Positions 32,671 through 41,503 of a DNA stretch of 64,000 nt are shown here, piece by piece. Position 1 is the first letter of the stretch. Each line of letters starts with the position of its first letter. This DNA comes from Grimontia kaedaensis (GTDB lineage Bacteria; Pseudomonadota; Gammaproteobacteria; Enterobacterales; Vibrionaceae), in the NCBI RefSeq assembly GCF_023746615.1, contig NZ_CP082276.1, forward strand, positions 1,488,001 through 1,552,000, read 5' to 3'. Made by a program: the position numbers and the translations under genes. The notes under the pieces were generated by a model that was not told the DNA's origin, made no database searches, and saw nothing but the letters and a program-made list of their open reading frames with translations.

Positions 32671-34254
32671 TTATTTTTGTACATCCTTGAGAATAAGGAA
32701 GAAAGAAGGCTGTAATTTGAAGTCTTGCACTTGATTATTGGTCACGGCGTTCTGCTTCCAGTTCGCAACGAAAACCCACGGCGCATCTTCCTGCACAATC
32801 TCCTGCATTTTGCGGTAGAGCTTGGCGCGCTCGTTTTGGTCCGTCGCTTCACGTGCAGCTTCCAGCAGCTTGTCGACTTCCGGATTTGAATAGTAACCCG
32901 AGTTGAAACCGCCTTTGCCAGGCCATGCATCAGTGCGAAGCGCCAGGTATGGCAGAGTATCTGGGTCGTTGGTCATCCATGCCATTTCTGCCATGTCGGC
33001 TTTGCCTTCCAGACCAGGGTTTACTTTGCCAAGGAAGGTATTCCACTCGTAGGTTTCAATCGAAGTATCCAGACCAACCGCTTTCAGATCTGCCTGAATC
33101 GCAGTCCCCATAGGGACCGGGTCTAACATACCCGAACCGCCTTCAGTGACGTAAAAGGTCAGCTTCGCACCTTCCTGACCTGCTTCTTTGATCAGCGCTT
33201 TGGCTTTTTCAGGGTCATAAGGATATGGCTGCAGACTGTCGTTATACGCCCAAGCAAAAGCTGGAGGCGTTGGCCCAGCAGCGACTTCAGCCGTTCCTTC
33301 CAATACGCCTTCTACCAAGGCTTTTTTGTTGATGGCATAGTTCACAGCCTGACGCATTCGCTTATCCGCGAAGGGGCCTTCCTTGGCATTCAGGATAAGA
33401 AACCATACGTGTGGGCCAGCCTGCTCCACCACTTGATAACGATTATTCTCGAACTCAGACAGCGCGTTAGGCGGCACTTCCACCATCATGTCAATGCTGC
33501 CCGCGAGCATTTCAGCAACACGGGTGTTGGCATCTGTAATGGGGCGGAATACCACCGCTTCCAGCTTGGCTTTCTCGCCCCAGTAATCGTCGTTGCGAAC
33601 AACAACCACTTTGGTATTTGAACCCCATTCAGCGAAACGGAAAGGTCCCGTTCCCGAAGGCTGGCGGCCAAAGTCTTTACCGTGTTTTTTTACTGCCTCA
33701 GGGGAGACAATCAGGCCCGTAGGGTACGCAAGATTGGAAAGGAAAGGCGCATACGGAGCGTTAAGGGTGAATTTCACAGTTTGAGGATCAACCGCTTCTA
33801 CGTTTTCTATTGACGAGAAAAAGAAAGAGAGCGGGAAGGGTCCGGTATTGTGGTAAGGGTGTTTCTCGTCAAGCATACGGTCAAAGTTGAACTTCACGGC
33901 TTCCGACGTTAACGCTGTTCCATCATGGAACTTTACGCCTCCACGGAGTTTAAACGTATAGGTTTTGCCATCTTCACTGACCGTCCAGCTTTCTGCCAGC
34001 GCAGGTTCAACTTCCAGAGTGCCATCTTTGTAGCGCACCAGACCCTCATAAAGGTTCATCAGGATCCGGAAATCATTCACGGCCGTCACAGCATGTGGGT
34101 CGAGTGACTTAGGTTCAGCGACCTGACCCACGATGAGCACATTAGGTGGTGTTTGCGCTGAAGCGGACAAAGGCACTATCGCACACACCGCTATCAATGC
34201 GGTCTTGGCTACACTCAGCAGCCTTTTCATGAAATCACTTTTCATTTGTTTCAT
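32671..34254 (-). CDS. Periplasmic substrate-binding protein, family 5 (peptide type)
   Basis: 527 residues; ATG 34254 preceded by GGAAGGAGTTTCCCC. Signal peptide (VAKTALIAVCAIVPLSASAQ), then an SBP_bac_5 domain with LAESWTVSEDGKTYTFKLR, VKFHDGTALTSEAVKFNFDR and QEDAPWVFVANW. Such proteins bind peptides, nickel chelates or opines and deliver them to DppBC-type permeases. The divergent M20 amidohydrolase and DUF1028 protein suggest an N-substituted amino-acid or peptide ligand (inference). Confidence 0.88.
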   Translation of the reverse strand: MKQMKSDFMKRLLSVAKTALIAVCAIVPLSASAQTPPNVLIVGQVAEPKSLDPHAVTAVNDFRILMNLYEGLVRYKDGTLEVEPALAESWTVSEDGKTYTFKLRGGVKFHDGTALTSEAVKFNFDRMLDEKHPYHNTGPFPLSFFFSSIENVEAVDPQTVKFTLNAPYAPFLSNLAYPTGLIVSPEAVKKHGKDFGRQPSGTGPFRFAEWGSNTKVVVVRNDDYWGEKAKLEAVVFRPITDANTRVAEMLAGSIDMMVEVPPNALSEFENNRYQVVEQAGPHVWFLILNAKEGPFADKRMRQAVNYAINKKALVEGVLEGTAEVAAGPTPPAFAWAYNDSLQPYPYDPEKAKALIKEAGQEGAKLTFYVTEGGSGMLDPVPMGTAIQADLKAVGLDTSIETYEWNTFLGKVNPGLEGKADMAEMAWMTNDPDTLPYLALRTDAWPGKGGFNSGYYSNPEVDKLLEAAREATDQNERAKLYRKMQEIVQEDAPWVFVANWKQNAVTNNQVQDFKLQPSFFLILKDVQK

Positions 34255-34313
34255 GGGGAAACTCCTTCCCAGTTTGTGGATGTGAAGTTAATCGTTGGTT
34301 AACTTTTATTCAC

Positions 34314-34359
34314 ATTTATCACTATAAATTACTTGCCGCAAGTATTTATCATGATAAAT
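34314..34359. promoter_or_regulatory. Three stacked dyads, probable operator of the divergent locus
   Basis: ATTTATCACTATAAAT (34314-34329, 6-bp arms), ACTTGCCGCAAGT (34331-34343, 6-1-6 perfect) and ATTTATCATGATAAAT (34344-34359, perfect 16-bp palindrome) sit end to end between the start codons of the binding-protein gene and the DUF1028 gene. The two outer sites are 30 bases apart, about three helical turns. GntR/FCD regulators bind such short dyads, so the product of the 28030-28809 gene is the likely ligand-responsive binder. Confidence 0.65.
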
Positions 34360-34414
34360 TGACACTAATGAGTGTCGAAGTCACACTTAGATCACTGGCT
34401 CAGGAGCGAGACCT

Positions 34415-35068
34415 ATGACTTATTCAATATTGGCACGAGATCCAGAAACTGGCTCGATAGGTGCAGCAGCAGCCACAGGCGCACTATGCGTAGGTGGTTG
34501 GGTGATCAGAGGTGATCTACGCGCGGGGATGTCTGCTTCTCAGGGGGCAAAACCCAGTACACTTTGGGGCGAAGATGTGCTGTCTCAGATGGCAGCTGGT
34601 TCGACAGCTTCATCTGCGGTGAATGCAGTCACCAGTGCGGATTCAGGTGCCGCATACCGACAACTTGCCGCGTTAGATCTTAATGGAAGCGGTGCTGTTT
34701 ATACTGGCAGTAAGAATGGATTGGCCCATGGCAGTTTGATAGAAAACAACGTCGTCGTGTGTGGTAATTTACTGTCAGACACCAAAGTGCTCGACGCCAT
34801 GATGCTGGCTTTCAAAAACAGTCAGCTTGGTTTTGAAGAGAGATTGCTTGCTGCTCTTTTTGCTGCAGACCGATCAGGAGGCGATTATCGTGGTCTAATG
34901 TCTGCTGCTCTTCTCATCTACAAACCAGATTCACCACCCACCACTCTGCGTATTGATTACCACGATTCACCGTTACTCGCTCTGCGAACCTTGTATGAAA
35001 AACATTGTGATCCCGACTATCAGGCATGGAGGGAAACCTTGCCATCATCAGAACATCCGGAGCGTTAA
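34415..35068 (+). CDS. DUF1028 family protein (Ntn-hydrolase-like)
   Basis: 217 residues, complete DUF1028 domain: MTYSILARDPETGSIGAAAA, GVVNG-type region replaced by GGWVIRGDLRAGMSASQGA, and RSGGDYRGLMSAALLIYK. DUF1028 proteins adopt an Ntn-hydrolase-like fold and are commonly encoded next to peptide transporters and M20-type hydrolases, so a role in processing the imported substrate is plausible. Divergent from the binding-protein gene; three bases before the next gene. Confidence 0.82.
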   Translation: MTYSILARDPETGSIGAAAATGALCVGGWVIRGDLRAGMSASQGAKPSTLWGEDVLSQMAAGSTASSAVNAVTSADSGAAYRQLAALDLNGSGAVYTGSKNGLAHGSLIENNVVVCGNLLSDTKVLDAMMLAFKNSQLGFEERLLAALFAADRSGGDYRGLMSAALLIYKPDSPPTTLRIDYHDSPLLALRTLYEKHCDPDYQAWRETLPSSEHPER

Positions 35069-35071
35069 ACG

Positions 35072-36295
35072 ATGAACCACCTTTTAGGCCAAAGAGCCCA
35101 GGAATATTTGAAACAACTTGCCGATTGTTCTGCATCAGAAATCGGCGTAACCCGTTTTCCATTTACATCGGAACATAAACGCGCTAACGCCTTGCTGAAA
35201 GATTGGATGCAAGAAGCTGGCCTCAGTGTTCACATGGATGACGCTGGCACATTGATCGGCCGTTATGATGCAGGAAATGACGCACCCACCCTGTTAATGG
35301 GTAGCCATCAGGATAGTGTCAAGCAAGGCGGTGCCTATGATGGAATCATGGGAATAGTGCTACCTATCGTTGCCTTAGATTACTTGAATCGTCAGGGAAG
35401 AAAACTGCCCTATTCTGTTGAAGTCCTTGCTTTTGCAGATGAAGAAGGTGTGCGTTTCCCTACCGCGCTTGTTGGTCCACGCGCATTAGCTGGAACTCTG
35501 GACGAAAGCGTCATTGACAGAAAAGATAAAGAAGGTACCTCCCTTCGAACAGCATTGTCGGGTTTCGGGCTTGAACCAGACAAGATTAGTCAGCTTAAAC
35601 GCAACTCCGAAAACATCCTCGGATTTATCGAAACCCATATAGAACAAGGGCCCGTGCTTGAACACGAAGGACTTCCTTTAGGTGTCGTTTCAGCCATCTG
35701 CGGCATCGAGAGGCACCATTTGACCTTCACCGGTCAGGCAGCGCACGCCGGGACTGTGCCCATGCATCTTCGTAAAGATGCACTAACCGCAGCCGCTGCA
35801 ATCACTATCGAGGCAGAGAAGCTTGCCATAAAACTACCTGATTTACTCGCCACAGTCGGCCAACTGGACGTGACACCAAATGTGCCAAACGCAGTGCCAG
35901 GGCGTGTTTCTATGGTCATTGAGCTTCGGTCACCGGTAGATGAAGTTAGGGAAAAAGCCGGGGAAATGCTTCAGGCATTTGCCAAGGAAACTGCCCAGTT
36001 GAGGGGACTTGGTTGCGAAATCACCCGCACTTACAGCCAGCAGGCTACTGAGTGTGACCATTCGTTGCAACTGGCGTTAGCGCATGCCATCGCTTCCACC
36101 AATAACCAGGTTTACCACTTACCCTCAGGTGCAACGCATGATGCTTCGGCGATGGCCGATCTCACCCGCGTCGCGATGTTATTCGTTCGCTGTAAGAAAG
36201 GTATTAGCCACAATCCGGCCGAATATGCCAGTGACCAAGACATGGGTTTGGCGATCGAAGCCTTAATTGAGTTAATGAGCGATTTACAGTGTTAA
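35072..36295 (+). CDS. M20-family amidohydrolase (N-carbamoyl-amino-acid / allantoate type)
   Basis: 407 residues. Metal ligands of the hydantoinase/carbamoylase branch are visible: GSHQDSVKQGGAYDG (H, D), ADEEGVRFP (E, E), ETHIEQGPVLE (H) and ISHNPAEY (H). The lid/dimerisation domain lies at about residues 205-325. Family members split N-carbamoyl-L-amino acids, allantoate or related amides in the cytoplasm. Starts three bases after the DUF1028 stop, so the two are one operon and probably degrade what the neighbouring ABC system imports. Confidence 0.85.
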   Translation: MNHLLGQRAQEYLKQLADCSASEIGVTRFPFTSEHKRANALLKDWMQEAGLSVHMDDAGTLIGRYDAGNDAPTLLMGSHQDSVKQGGAYDGIMGIVLPIVALDYLNRQGRKLPYSVEVLAFADEEGVRFPTALVGPRALAGTLDESVIDRKDKEGTSLRTALSGFGLEPDKISQLKRNSENILGFIETHIEQGPVLEHEGLPLGVVSAICGIERHHLTFTGQAAHAGTVPMHLRKDALTAAAAITIEAEKLAIKLPDLLATVGQLDVTPNVPNAVPGRVSMVIELRSPVDEVREKAGEMLQAFAKETAQLRGLGCEITRTYSQQATECDHSLQLALAHAIASTNNQVYHLPSGATHDASAMADLTRVAMLFVRCKKGISHNPAEYASDQDMGLAIEALIELMSDLQC

Positions 36296-36337
36296 CTCTT
36301 TAATTCAGAGAGCTTATCCATCGCGCAATTGATAACT

Positions 36338-36490
36338 ATACCCAAACAACCTGAAGATGCAGGATTCAGCGAGTTTGACTGGCGTTGTGATCGCGGCGTT
36401 CCTTTGTAGATGTAGTCACCTCCATCAAAAAGGAACAACAAAGAGCACGACGTCAGTCAACTCGCCCGAAGGGAGGCCTTCAATGCGACC
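36338..36490 (+). repeat. Palindromic repeat family 1, copy C (long form)
   Basis: Begins ATACCCAAACAACCTGAAGATGC and continues with a block (GCAGGATTCAGCGAGTTTG then ACTGGCGTTGT) that matches, reversed, the inner part of the copy at 10943-11024. It extends over inverted blocks such as GGCGTTCCTTT near 36394 and AAAGGAACAAC near 36430, to roughly 36490. Together with the following ~240 bases it fills a 430-base gap with no credible gene. Confidence 0.65.
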
Positions 36491-36728
36491 ACTTCATCGT
36501 TAAATTCCACGGAAATAGAACGACTATTCCTCGCGAAGTTCCACTTCAACTCCCCATTAAGGTGATCCCTTTAAATATCATTCTTACCTATCTACTAAGA
36601 AGTTTAGGAGTGACAGAGGCAATAAATTGATCCTATGGGTATCAAAATACGCGACTTATCAATACTCAATTGAGCCTTGTTTCACAGTCATTAGAATGGC
36701 GCACTCTTTTAACCAAGGGTGAACAGCG

Positions 36729-37268
36729 ATGAAACTTAGAACCATTCTGCTGATCGGTACGTTAGCGATTGGCCTTTCTGGGTGCGTAATTCCAACGGAC
36801 AGAACTTACTACAAACCAGAGGAAAGTTATGGCGAAGCGGTTGCTTCGCAAAGTTGCGGATACCTGCGCACAAATCAAGATTCGCTAAAGCAGTCTTTTA
36901 ATGACTACAGTGTAAAAGTCAATGCCAGTCAGGATGGCAGAAATGGTGTCACCATAAGCGTTTCAGCAATTGTTGATAGACCGCAACTCGACATCAATGA
37001 CATCTTATTTGATACCAATAAAGTGCATCTTATCCAGCCAGAAAATCGTGAAAAGCTGAAGACTAAAAACGCCTTCAAACATCAGTCTTATGGCACCATA
37101 TGGATCTCGCGAACCTTTTTGCTGCCGGATGCTCCTTTCGAACAAGTGATAGAACTTGAGTTAGCCCCAGGTGCAATAACGATAAAGGGCAGACCTTCAG
37201 AACGTATGGTGTTCAAATTCTCCTTAACAACGACCTTTGACGTCTTATATTTTTCGATAAACTGCTAG
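36729..37268 (+). CDS. Hypothetical lipoprotein
   Basis: 179 residues. A clear lipoprotein signal (LLIGTLAIGLSGCVIP, acylated cysteine 19) targets it to the envelope. The remainder (DINDILFDTNKVHLI, GTIWISRTFLLPDAPFEQVI) looks beta-rich and has no recognised domain; a cysteine ends the protein. Monocistronic; hairpin CGGCTGTGAGCACAGCCG follows its stop but lacks a T tract. Confidence 0.7.
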   Translation: MKLRTILLIGTLAIGLSGCVIPTDRTYYKPEESYGEAVASQSCGYLRTNQDSLKQSFNDYSVKVNASQDGRNGVTISVSAIVDRPQLDINDILFDTNKVHLIQPENREKLKTKNAFKHQSYGTIWISRTFLLPDAPFEQVIELELAPGAITIKGRPSERMVFKFSLTTTFDVLYFSINC

Positions 37269-37324
37269 AGAAGTATTAAACGGCTGTGAGCACAGCCGCT
37301 CCTTTATAAGCAAAAAAACTATAA

Positions 37325-37366
37325 GCAAACAACCTGACGATAAAAGATTCAGGTTGTTTGGGGGTA
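37325..37366. repeat. Palindromic repeat family 1, copy D (short)
   Basis: AAACAACCTGA (37327-37337) and TCAGGTTGTTT (37349-37359) are perfect 11-bp arms, followed by GGGGGTAT. It ends three bases before the stop codon of the convergent DUF924 gene and may work as its terminator-like hairpin. Confidence 0.7.
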
Positions 37367-37368
37367 TA

Positions 37369-37905
37369 TCAGAAACTCGAACCTGGTTGCTTCAGGAACG
37401 CAACTTCCTCTGGTGTACTCTCGCGCCCCAAAATCTCATTTCGGTGCGGATAACGCCCAAAACGATCGATGATTTCTTTGTGGCGGATTTCGAACTGATA
37501 GTTGTCTTCAAGACCCGGTTGATTGAACAAGCGCAGCGCCTCCTCGTGCACAATCTTAGATTCACTGTGCATGTAAGGCATATAAAGAAAGCTACGCTGA
37601 TTCGGCGGCAATTCACGGTCAATACCTAAAGAAACCGCTTCCTGCGCAAGCGCTAAAGCAAGAGGGTCTTGCGCAAAAGCACTCGGTGTATCCCGGAAAA
37701 TGTTACGGGAAAACTGATCTAGCACGATAATTTCTGCCAGACGCCCTTCTGGCTCCTCACGCCAGTTGAAACACTCGGATACAGATGCCTGTTCCAGCAC
37801 CTCACCAAAGCGCGACTTGATAGTTCGGTCCAACTGCTCGTCTTTGGCAAAACATTGTTCTAGCGTGAGCTCCTCAAACCAGAATGTCAGCACCTTTCTG
37901 TACAT
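37369..37905 (-). CDS. DUF924 family protein
   Basis: 178 residues from ATG 37905, preceded by GAGGGAGGGAAAAG. The family is all-helical and recognised by VLTFWFEE, IIVLDQFSRNIFRDTPSAFA, LPPNQRSFLYMPYMHSES and the ending IDRFGRYPHRNEILGRES. It resembles TPR-like folds; molecular function is unknown. Monocistronic. Confidence 0.85.
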   Translation of the reverse strand: MYRKVLTFWFEELTLEQCFAKDEQLDRTIKSRFGEVLEQASVSECFNWREEPEGRLAEIIVLDQFSRNIFRDTPSAFAQDPLALALAQEAVSLGIDRELPPNQRSFLYMPYMHSESKIVHEEALRLFNQPGLEDNYQFEIRHKEIIDRFGRYPHRNEILGRESTPEEVAFLKQPGSSF

Positions 37906-38371
37906 CTTTTCCCTCCCTCTGTTTATAACTTCCATTGTTGCTAGCTTGTAAGGGTATAGCGCACTTCGTTGAATATAACTGTCTCGTCACTCAGATAATT
38001 GGATGTTTAGTCCAAACACTCACTTTAAATGCAAGTGTCGGGAATGAAAACGATTCTTCCAAGCCTCTTAACGAGCCTCATGAAAGTAGTGGAAAGCGTA
38101 AGCTTATCTATCCGGTCTATCAAATCGTGAGCAAAGAAGTACCCACCAAGTATAGGATTTTTATCTCTGATGATTTTATAAGGATACAAAATGGAAGTTG
38201 TTACCAGCAGAAGTGAAGTCTGGGTACCAAGCTAAGTTATAGTGAAGCGTATGGAGGGTGTCGCAGGAGATTGAGGGCCCAGATACCGCGGAAATGACGT
38301 AGAAAGAAGGCTTAAGCCCGAATCCTGCCGGGCTTACCACTGATTCCAGCTATCAGTTGCTCAATGTCAGC
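37906..38371. other. Intergenic region without a convincing gene
   Basis: 466 bases. An open frame on the plus strand (up to 38216) lacks a ribosome-binding site and coding character. A GC-rich hairpin AAGCCCG/CGGGCTT at 38313-38333 probably ends the minus-strand gene that starts at 38575. Confidence 0.4.
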
Positions 38372-38575
38372 TTACTGATGCTGCTTGAAGAAGCGTTCTG
38401 CGTTAGCAAACAGTTTTTCACACAGCTTCTTTTGCTTGTCATATTCTTCAGAACCCGCGGTCATTGCTTCAAGCACCGCTTTTTCTTTGTGGTATTCACT
38501 TACCATCTGTTCAAATCTGGCTTCATGGCCATTTTTCCAAGCCTGTTTCTGAATGTTTGCTCTTTTCTTTCTCAT
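38372..38575 (-). CDS. Small basic helical protein, 67 aa, hypothetical
   Basis: Start ATG preceded by AAAAAGGACCTAGCA, a good ribosome-binding site. The product is highly charged and predicted helical (RANIQKQAWKNGHEARFEQM then EKAVLEAMTAGSEEYDKQKK), with one cysteine and no membrane segment. Not recognised. A cytoplasmic coiled-coil or nucleic-acid-associated protein is possible. Confidence 0.55.
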   Translation of the reverse strand: MRKKRANIQKQAWKNGHEARFEQMVSEYHKEKAVLEAMTAGSEEYDKQKKLCEKLFANAERFFKQHQ

Positions 38576-38673
38576 TGCTAGGTCCTTTTTTGAAACCCCT
38601 GAAACTTGCAGGTCTCAGTGTGGGATATTCACTTTGAACGACGGAAATTAGGCTCGCAGAGAGAAGCTACTAA

Positions 38674-38808
38674 ATGGGCGATTAAGAAGAAGAATTCACT
38701 GAAGACGAAATGAATCGAATGGAGACTGAGAAAATACTTGGACTAAATGTTTCATTTATAGCTCTGACTCCAGAGCTCGCCAAACTATACAGGTTGCTGA
38801 GGGAATAG
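38674..38808 (+). pseudogene. Possible 44-codon gene interrupted at codon 4
   Basis: ATG GGC GAT TAA is followed, in the same frame, by an open stretch of 40 codons with protein-like composition (EEEFTEDEMNRMETEKILGL, then NVSFIALTPELAKLYRLLRE) ending in TAG. An acidic start and an amphipathic remainder look like a small conserved protein. Internal ATGs at codons 13 and 16 could still allow translation. Weak evidence: no homologue was recalled with certainty. Confidence 0.3.
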
Positions 38809-38939
38809 ATAGGAATTTCTATGCCTAATTTATTTATATCATGAATATCAAAAGGTTACCAACCACATACAACAGTAAGGTTGACCCAGCCACCAAATTT
38901 ACCCAGTACGACTTTCAGACTAGTGATTGACGATGACTA

Positions 38940-39830
38940 TCAAGATGGTGCATCGCCTCCTGACATCTTCTGCGGGTTTCGTTGAGGTTTAAGTATGATA
39001 AGCAAATTGCCGATCAGCATAATTAACGCGCCCACAAACAAAGAGACTTCAACACTTTCTCCATAGACCAGCGCACCCACCATACCAATCGCTGGCAATC
39101 TCAGGAAATCCAGAATGACCACCGTACTTACCTCAGCGTATTGCATCGCTTTTGTCATACAGAAATGCGCGCTCAGGGCAGTTAGGCCGACGACCGCCAA
39201 CCAAAACCACTGCATCCCAACAGGTGCAGTCCAGTTGTTCAGCGCAAACAGAAACCCTATCGGTAGCTGAATAAGACACATATAAAACAGGATCGTCAGC
39301 GGGCTTTCAGTGTTTGAAAGTGACTTAGTAGAAGCATGTGAGATGGCATAACAAAAAGCCGCTGCCAGCACGATCAGTGAATACCAATTAAAGACCTCAA
39401 CCCCGGGTTTCAATATGACTAGCACGCCAGCCAGCCCCAATCCAATGGCGGCGAATTTTCGAGCAGTAATGGATTCACCTAAAAATAACCACGCAATCAT
39501 GGCTGTCCAAAGTGGAACGGTAAACTCCAGAGCAAAAACTTCCGCGAGGGGCAGGACAGTAATTCCCAGTAACCATCCGTATTGCCCGGCAAAGTGAAAC
39601 GTATTTCGTAGGCAATGCAAGCCGATCCGCTTGGTGAGAAAACCGCGGTTGTTTTGGGTGAACAATAGAATGGAACAAACAACCAGCAGGCCAAGCACAC
39701 TCCTGAACAGCATGACTTGTGAAGTATGAATTTCTCCGCTGAGTTCTCTTGCTCCAACCGCCATTAAACAAAAAGATAAGAGCGTCCCAGACATCCATAA
39801 AATTGCTTTAACGATAGCGGCAAACTCCAC
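38940..39830 (-). CDS. EamA-family (DMT superfamily) transporter
   Basis: 296 residues, ten membrane helices in two five-helix halves, as in EamA permeases. Second-half signature around ALSAHFCMTKAMQYAEVSTV and the ending VGALIMLIGNLLIILKPQR match. Such exporters move amino acids, nucleotides or other metabolites out of the cytoplasm; the substrate cannot be read from sequence. Monocistronic. Confidence 0.82.
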   Translation of the reverse strand: MEFAAIVKAILWMSGTLLSFCLMAVGARELSGEIHTSQVMLFRSVLGLLVVCSILLFTQNNRGFLTKRIGLHCLRNTFHFAGQYGWLLGITVLPLAEVFALEFTVPLWTAMIAWLFLGESITARKFAAIGLGLAGVLVILKPGVEVFNWYSLIVLAAAFCYAISHASTKSLSNTESPLTILFYMCLIQLPIGFLFALNNWTAPVGMQWFWLAVVGLTALSAHFCMTKAMQYAEVSTVVILDFLRLPAIGMVGALVYGESVEVSLFVGALIMLIGNLLIILKPQRNPQKMSGGDAPS

Positions 39831-40032
39831 GTGCTGACTGATGGGTTAGATAGGAGGCCTTATTACGGCTTGTGGTTTAGAAAACGGCTGTCTCAATGGC
39901 ATTCAACTATAACAATATGTTTTATTGAGATTTAGCGAATGCCTGAGTTTTGTGAGCGACCATTCCATTCGCAAAGAAACCGTTCGAATTAGCGGGTGTT
40001 TGCATCCCGCCAACTCGAACATTGAGGGCGAG

Positions 40033-41490
40033 CTATTTCGTGTCGGACCTTAATACCAGTTCAACCCGGCGGTTTTGCTTCTGACCATCTTCATTGAGGT
40101 TATTGGCAACGGGCGCATACTCACCTACCCCTTTTGCTACCAACTGTCTTTTGGGGATTTGATATTCGCTGGTCAGCACTTTCACAACAGACTTTGCCCG
40201 CTCATCCGCAAGCTTTTGGTTGTAGGATTCGCTGCCCTTGTCATCGGTGTGGCCCACCACATAAAATTTCCAGTCTGGATGTGCTTTCAGATAGGTCGCC
40301 AGAGTATTAATCACCGCTTTCGATTCTGGTAACATCTGATCGCTGTCGAACTCAAACAGCAAGCCATCCAACGCCACATGCCCCGTCTGTGCAATCTTGT
40401 CTGTTAATCCTTCGAGGTCGATAACTAAACGGTCATCTTTAAGCTCAGTTTCTTCGATAACGCGCAACTCTCCCCAAAGGCCACCGGAAAAACCGATCAC
40501 GTAGACCATTGCATAAACATTGCCTTCTGGACGGTCAAGCTTGTATAAGCCGTAAAATTGGTCTTTTTCATTGCCGATATGAATAAGCGTGTTCAATCCC
40601 TCATGAAGTTTGTCTTCATCACCACACTCCTTTCCCTCACAACGAAATTGAGGAATAAAACCCAGTTTGCTTAACGCTGATTGGTAGTTGGCAAACGCTT
40701 CGTATTCTGAATATTGCCTTGGCAGTTTGTATCCAATATCTGTGATTTTTCCATCTAAGGCCACAATCTGGTGCTCTCGCTTTTCTGTGACTGCCGTTAG
40801 CACTTTACTTCTCCCAAATCCAAGCTGGGTATACTCGACGATCCAGGCACCCGGAAGTCTCTGCACCATTGGATGATCTTTGCTGCCTTGTCTGTCTTTA
40901 CCGGATTTATCCTCAAAGGTCAGCACTTCCGCAGGCGCACTCAGATAGGCCTTATCCACCGAAATCAAATCGAGCGGCTCTTCAATCACTTCAAGCACAT
41001 CAACTTGCAAACTGGTATGCTGCTTTCGCGTTGCACTGAGCACAGAGAGATATATCGGTTTGGTGTCATCGCTCAGCTTTGCCACCAGAAAAGCGGGGGC
41101 TGTCTTGGAAATGGTGTCGTTTGGCTCTAACAACTGATACAGATTTTTCACCCTGCCACAGGCTTTTTCTTCACACTCAAACAGGATTTCTCCGCCCAAA
41201 GCTTCAATTTGTGCTTTATAGTTATTTTTCAGGTGGAAAGGCTCATGCTCGGGCTGAAGCTTGTAGCCCAGCCGGGTTAACCGTCCACCTTGCTGCTGCA
41301 CTATTAGCTTTCCCTTTTCAAGCGCGATAACCAGAGGAAACTTGGTGTAATGTTGAACTGTTCTTTCTTTAAGTTCACTTTCCGGCGGCGCACTAAATAG
41401 CTCTCCAGCCGATGCAGTGGTTACCAGCAATGTCGGAAGCGCAAAACCTAATGCCAATTTTATTTTTACTTTCCCTAGCCACAACTTCAT
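40033..41490 (-). CDS. OmpA-family protein with duplicated DUF4892-like region
   Basis: 485 residues: signal peptide (LALGFALPTLLVTTASA); two repeated units, about residues 45-125 (VIALEKGKLIV, LTRLGYKLQ, ALGGEILFECEEKACGRV) and 215-300 (ITDIGYKLPRQYSEYEAFAN, LGFIPQFRCEGKECGDED), each with a CxxxxCG pair; and a C-terminal OmpA peptidoglycan-binding domain (LDGLLFEFDS, YVVGHTDDKGSESYNQKLAD, RRVELVL). DUF4892-OmpA proteins are outer-membrane-linked and of unknown role. Last gene of a minus-strand cluster, 13 bases after the preceding stop. Confidence 0.8.
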   Translation of the reverse strand: MKLWLGKVKIKLALGFALPTLLVTTASAGELFSAPPESELKERTVQHYTKFPLVIALEKGKLIVQQQGGRLTRLGYKLQPEHEPFHLKNNYKAQIEALGGEILFECEEKACGRVKNLYQLLEPNDTISKTAPAFLVAKLSDDTKPIYLSVLSATRKQHTSLQVDVLEVIEEPLDLISVDKAYLSAPAEVLTFEDKSGKDRQGSKDHPMVQRLPGAWIVEYTQLGFGRSKVLTAVTEKREHQIVALDGKITDIGYKLPRQYSEYEAFANYQSALSKLGFIPQFRCEGKECGDEDKLHEGLNTLIHIGNEKDQFYGLYKLDRPEGNVYAMVYVIGFSGGLWGELRVIEETELKDDRLVIDLEGLTDKIAQTGHVALDGLLFEFDSDQMLPESKAVINTLATYLKAHPDWKFYVVGHTDDKGSESYNQKLADERAKSVVKVLTSEYQIPKRQLVAKGVGEYAPVANNLNEDGQKQNRRVELVLRSDTK

Positions 41491-41503
41491 TGCTTATCCC
41501 TCT

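Noticed and set aside
37935..38216. Plus-strand 93-codon frame
   Set aside because: No ribosome-binding site; composition looks random.
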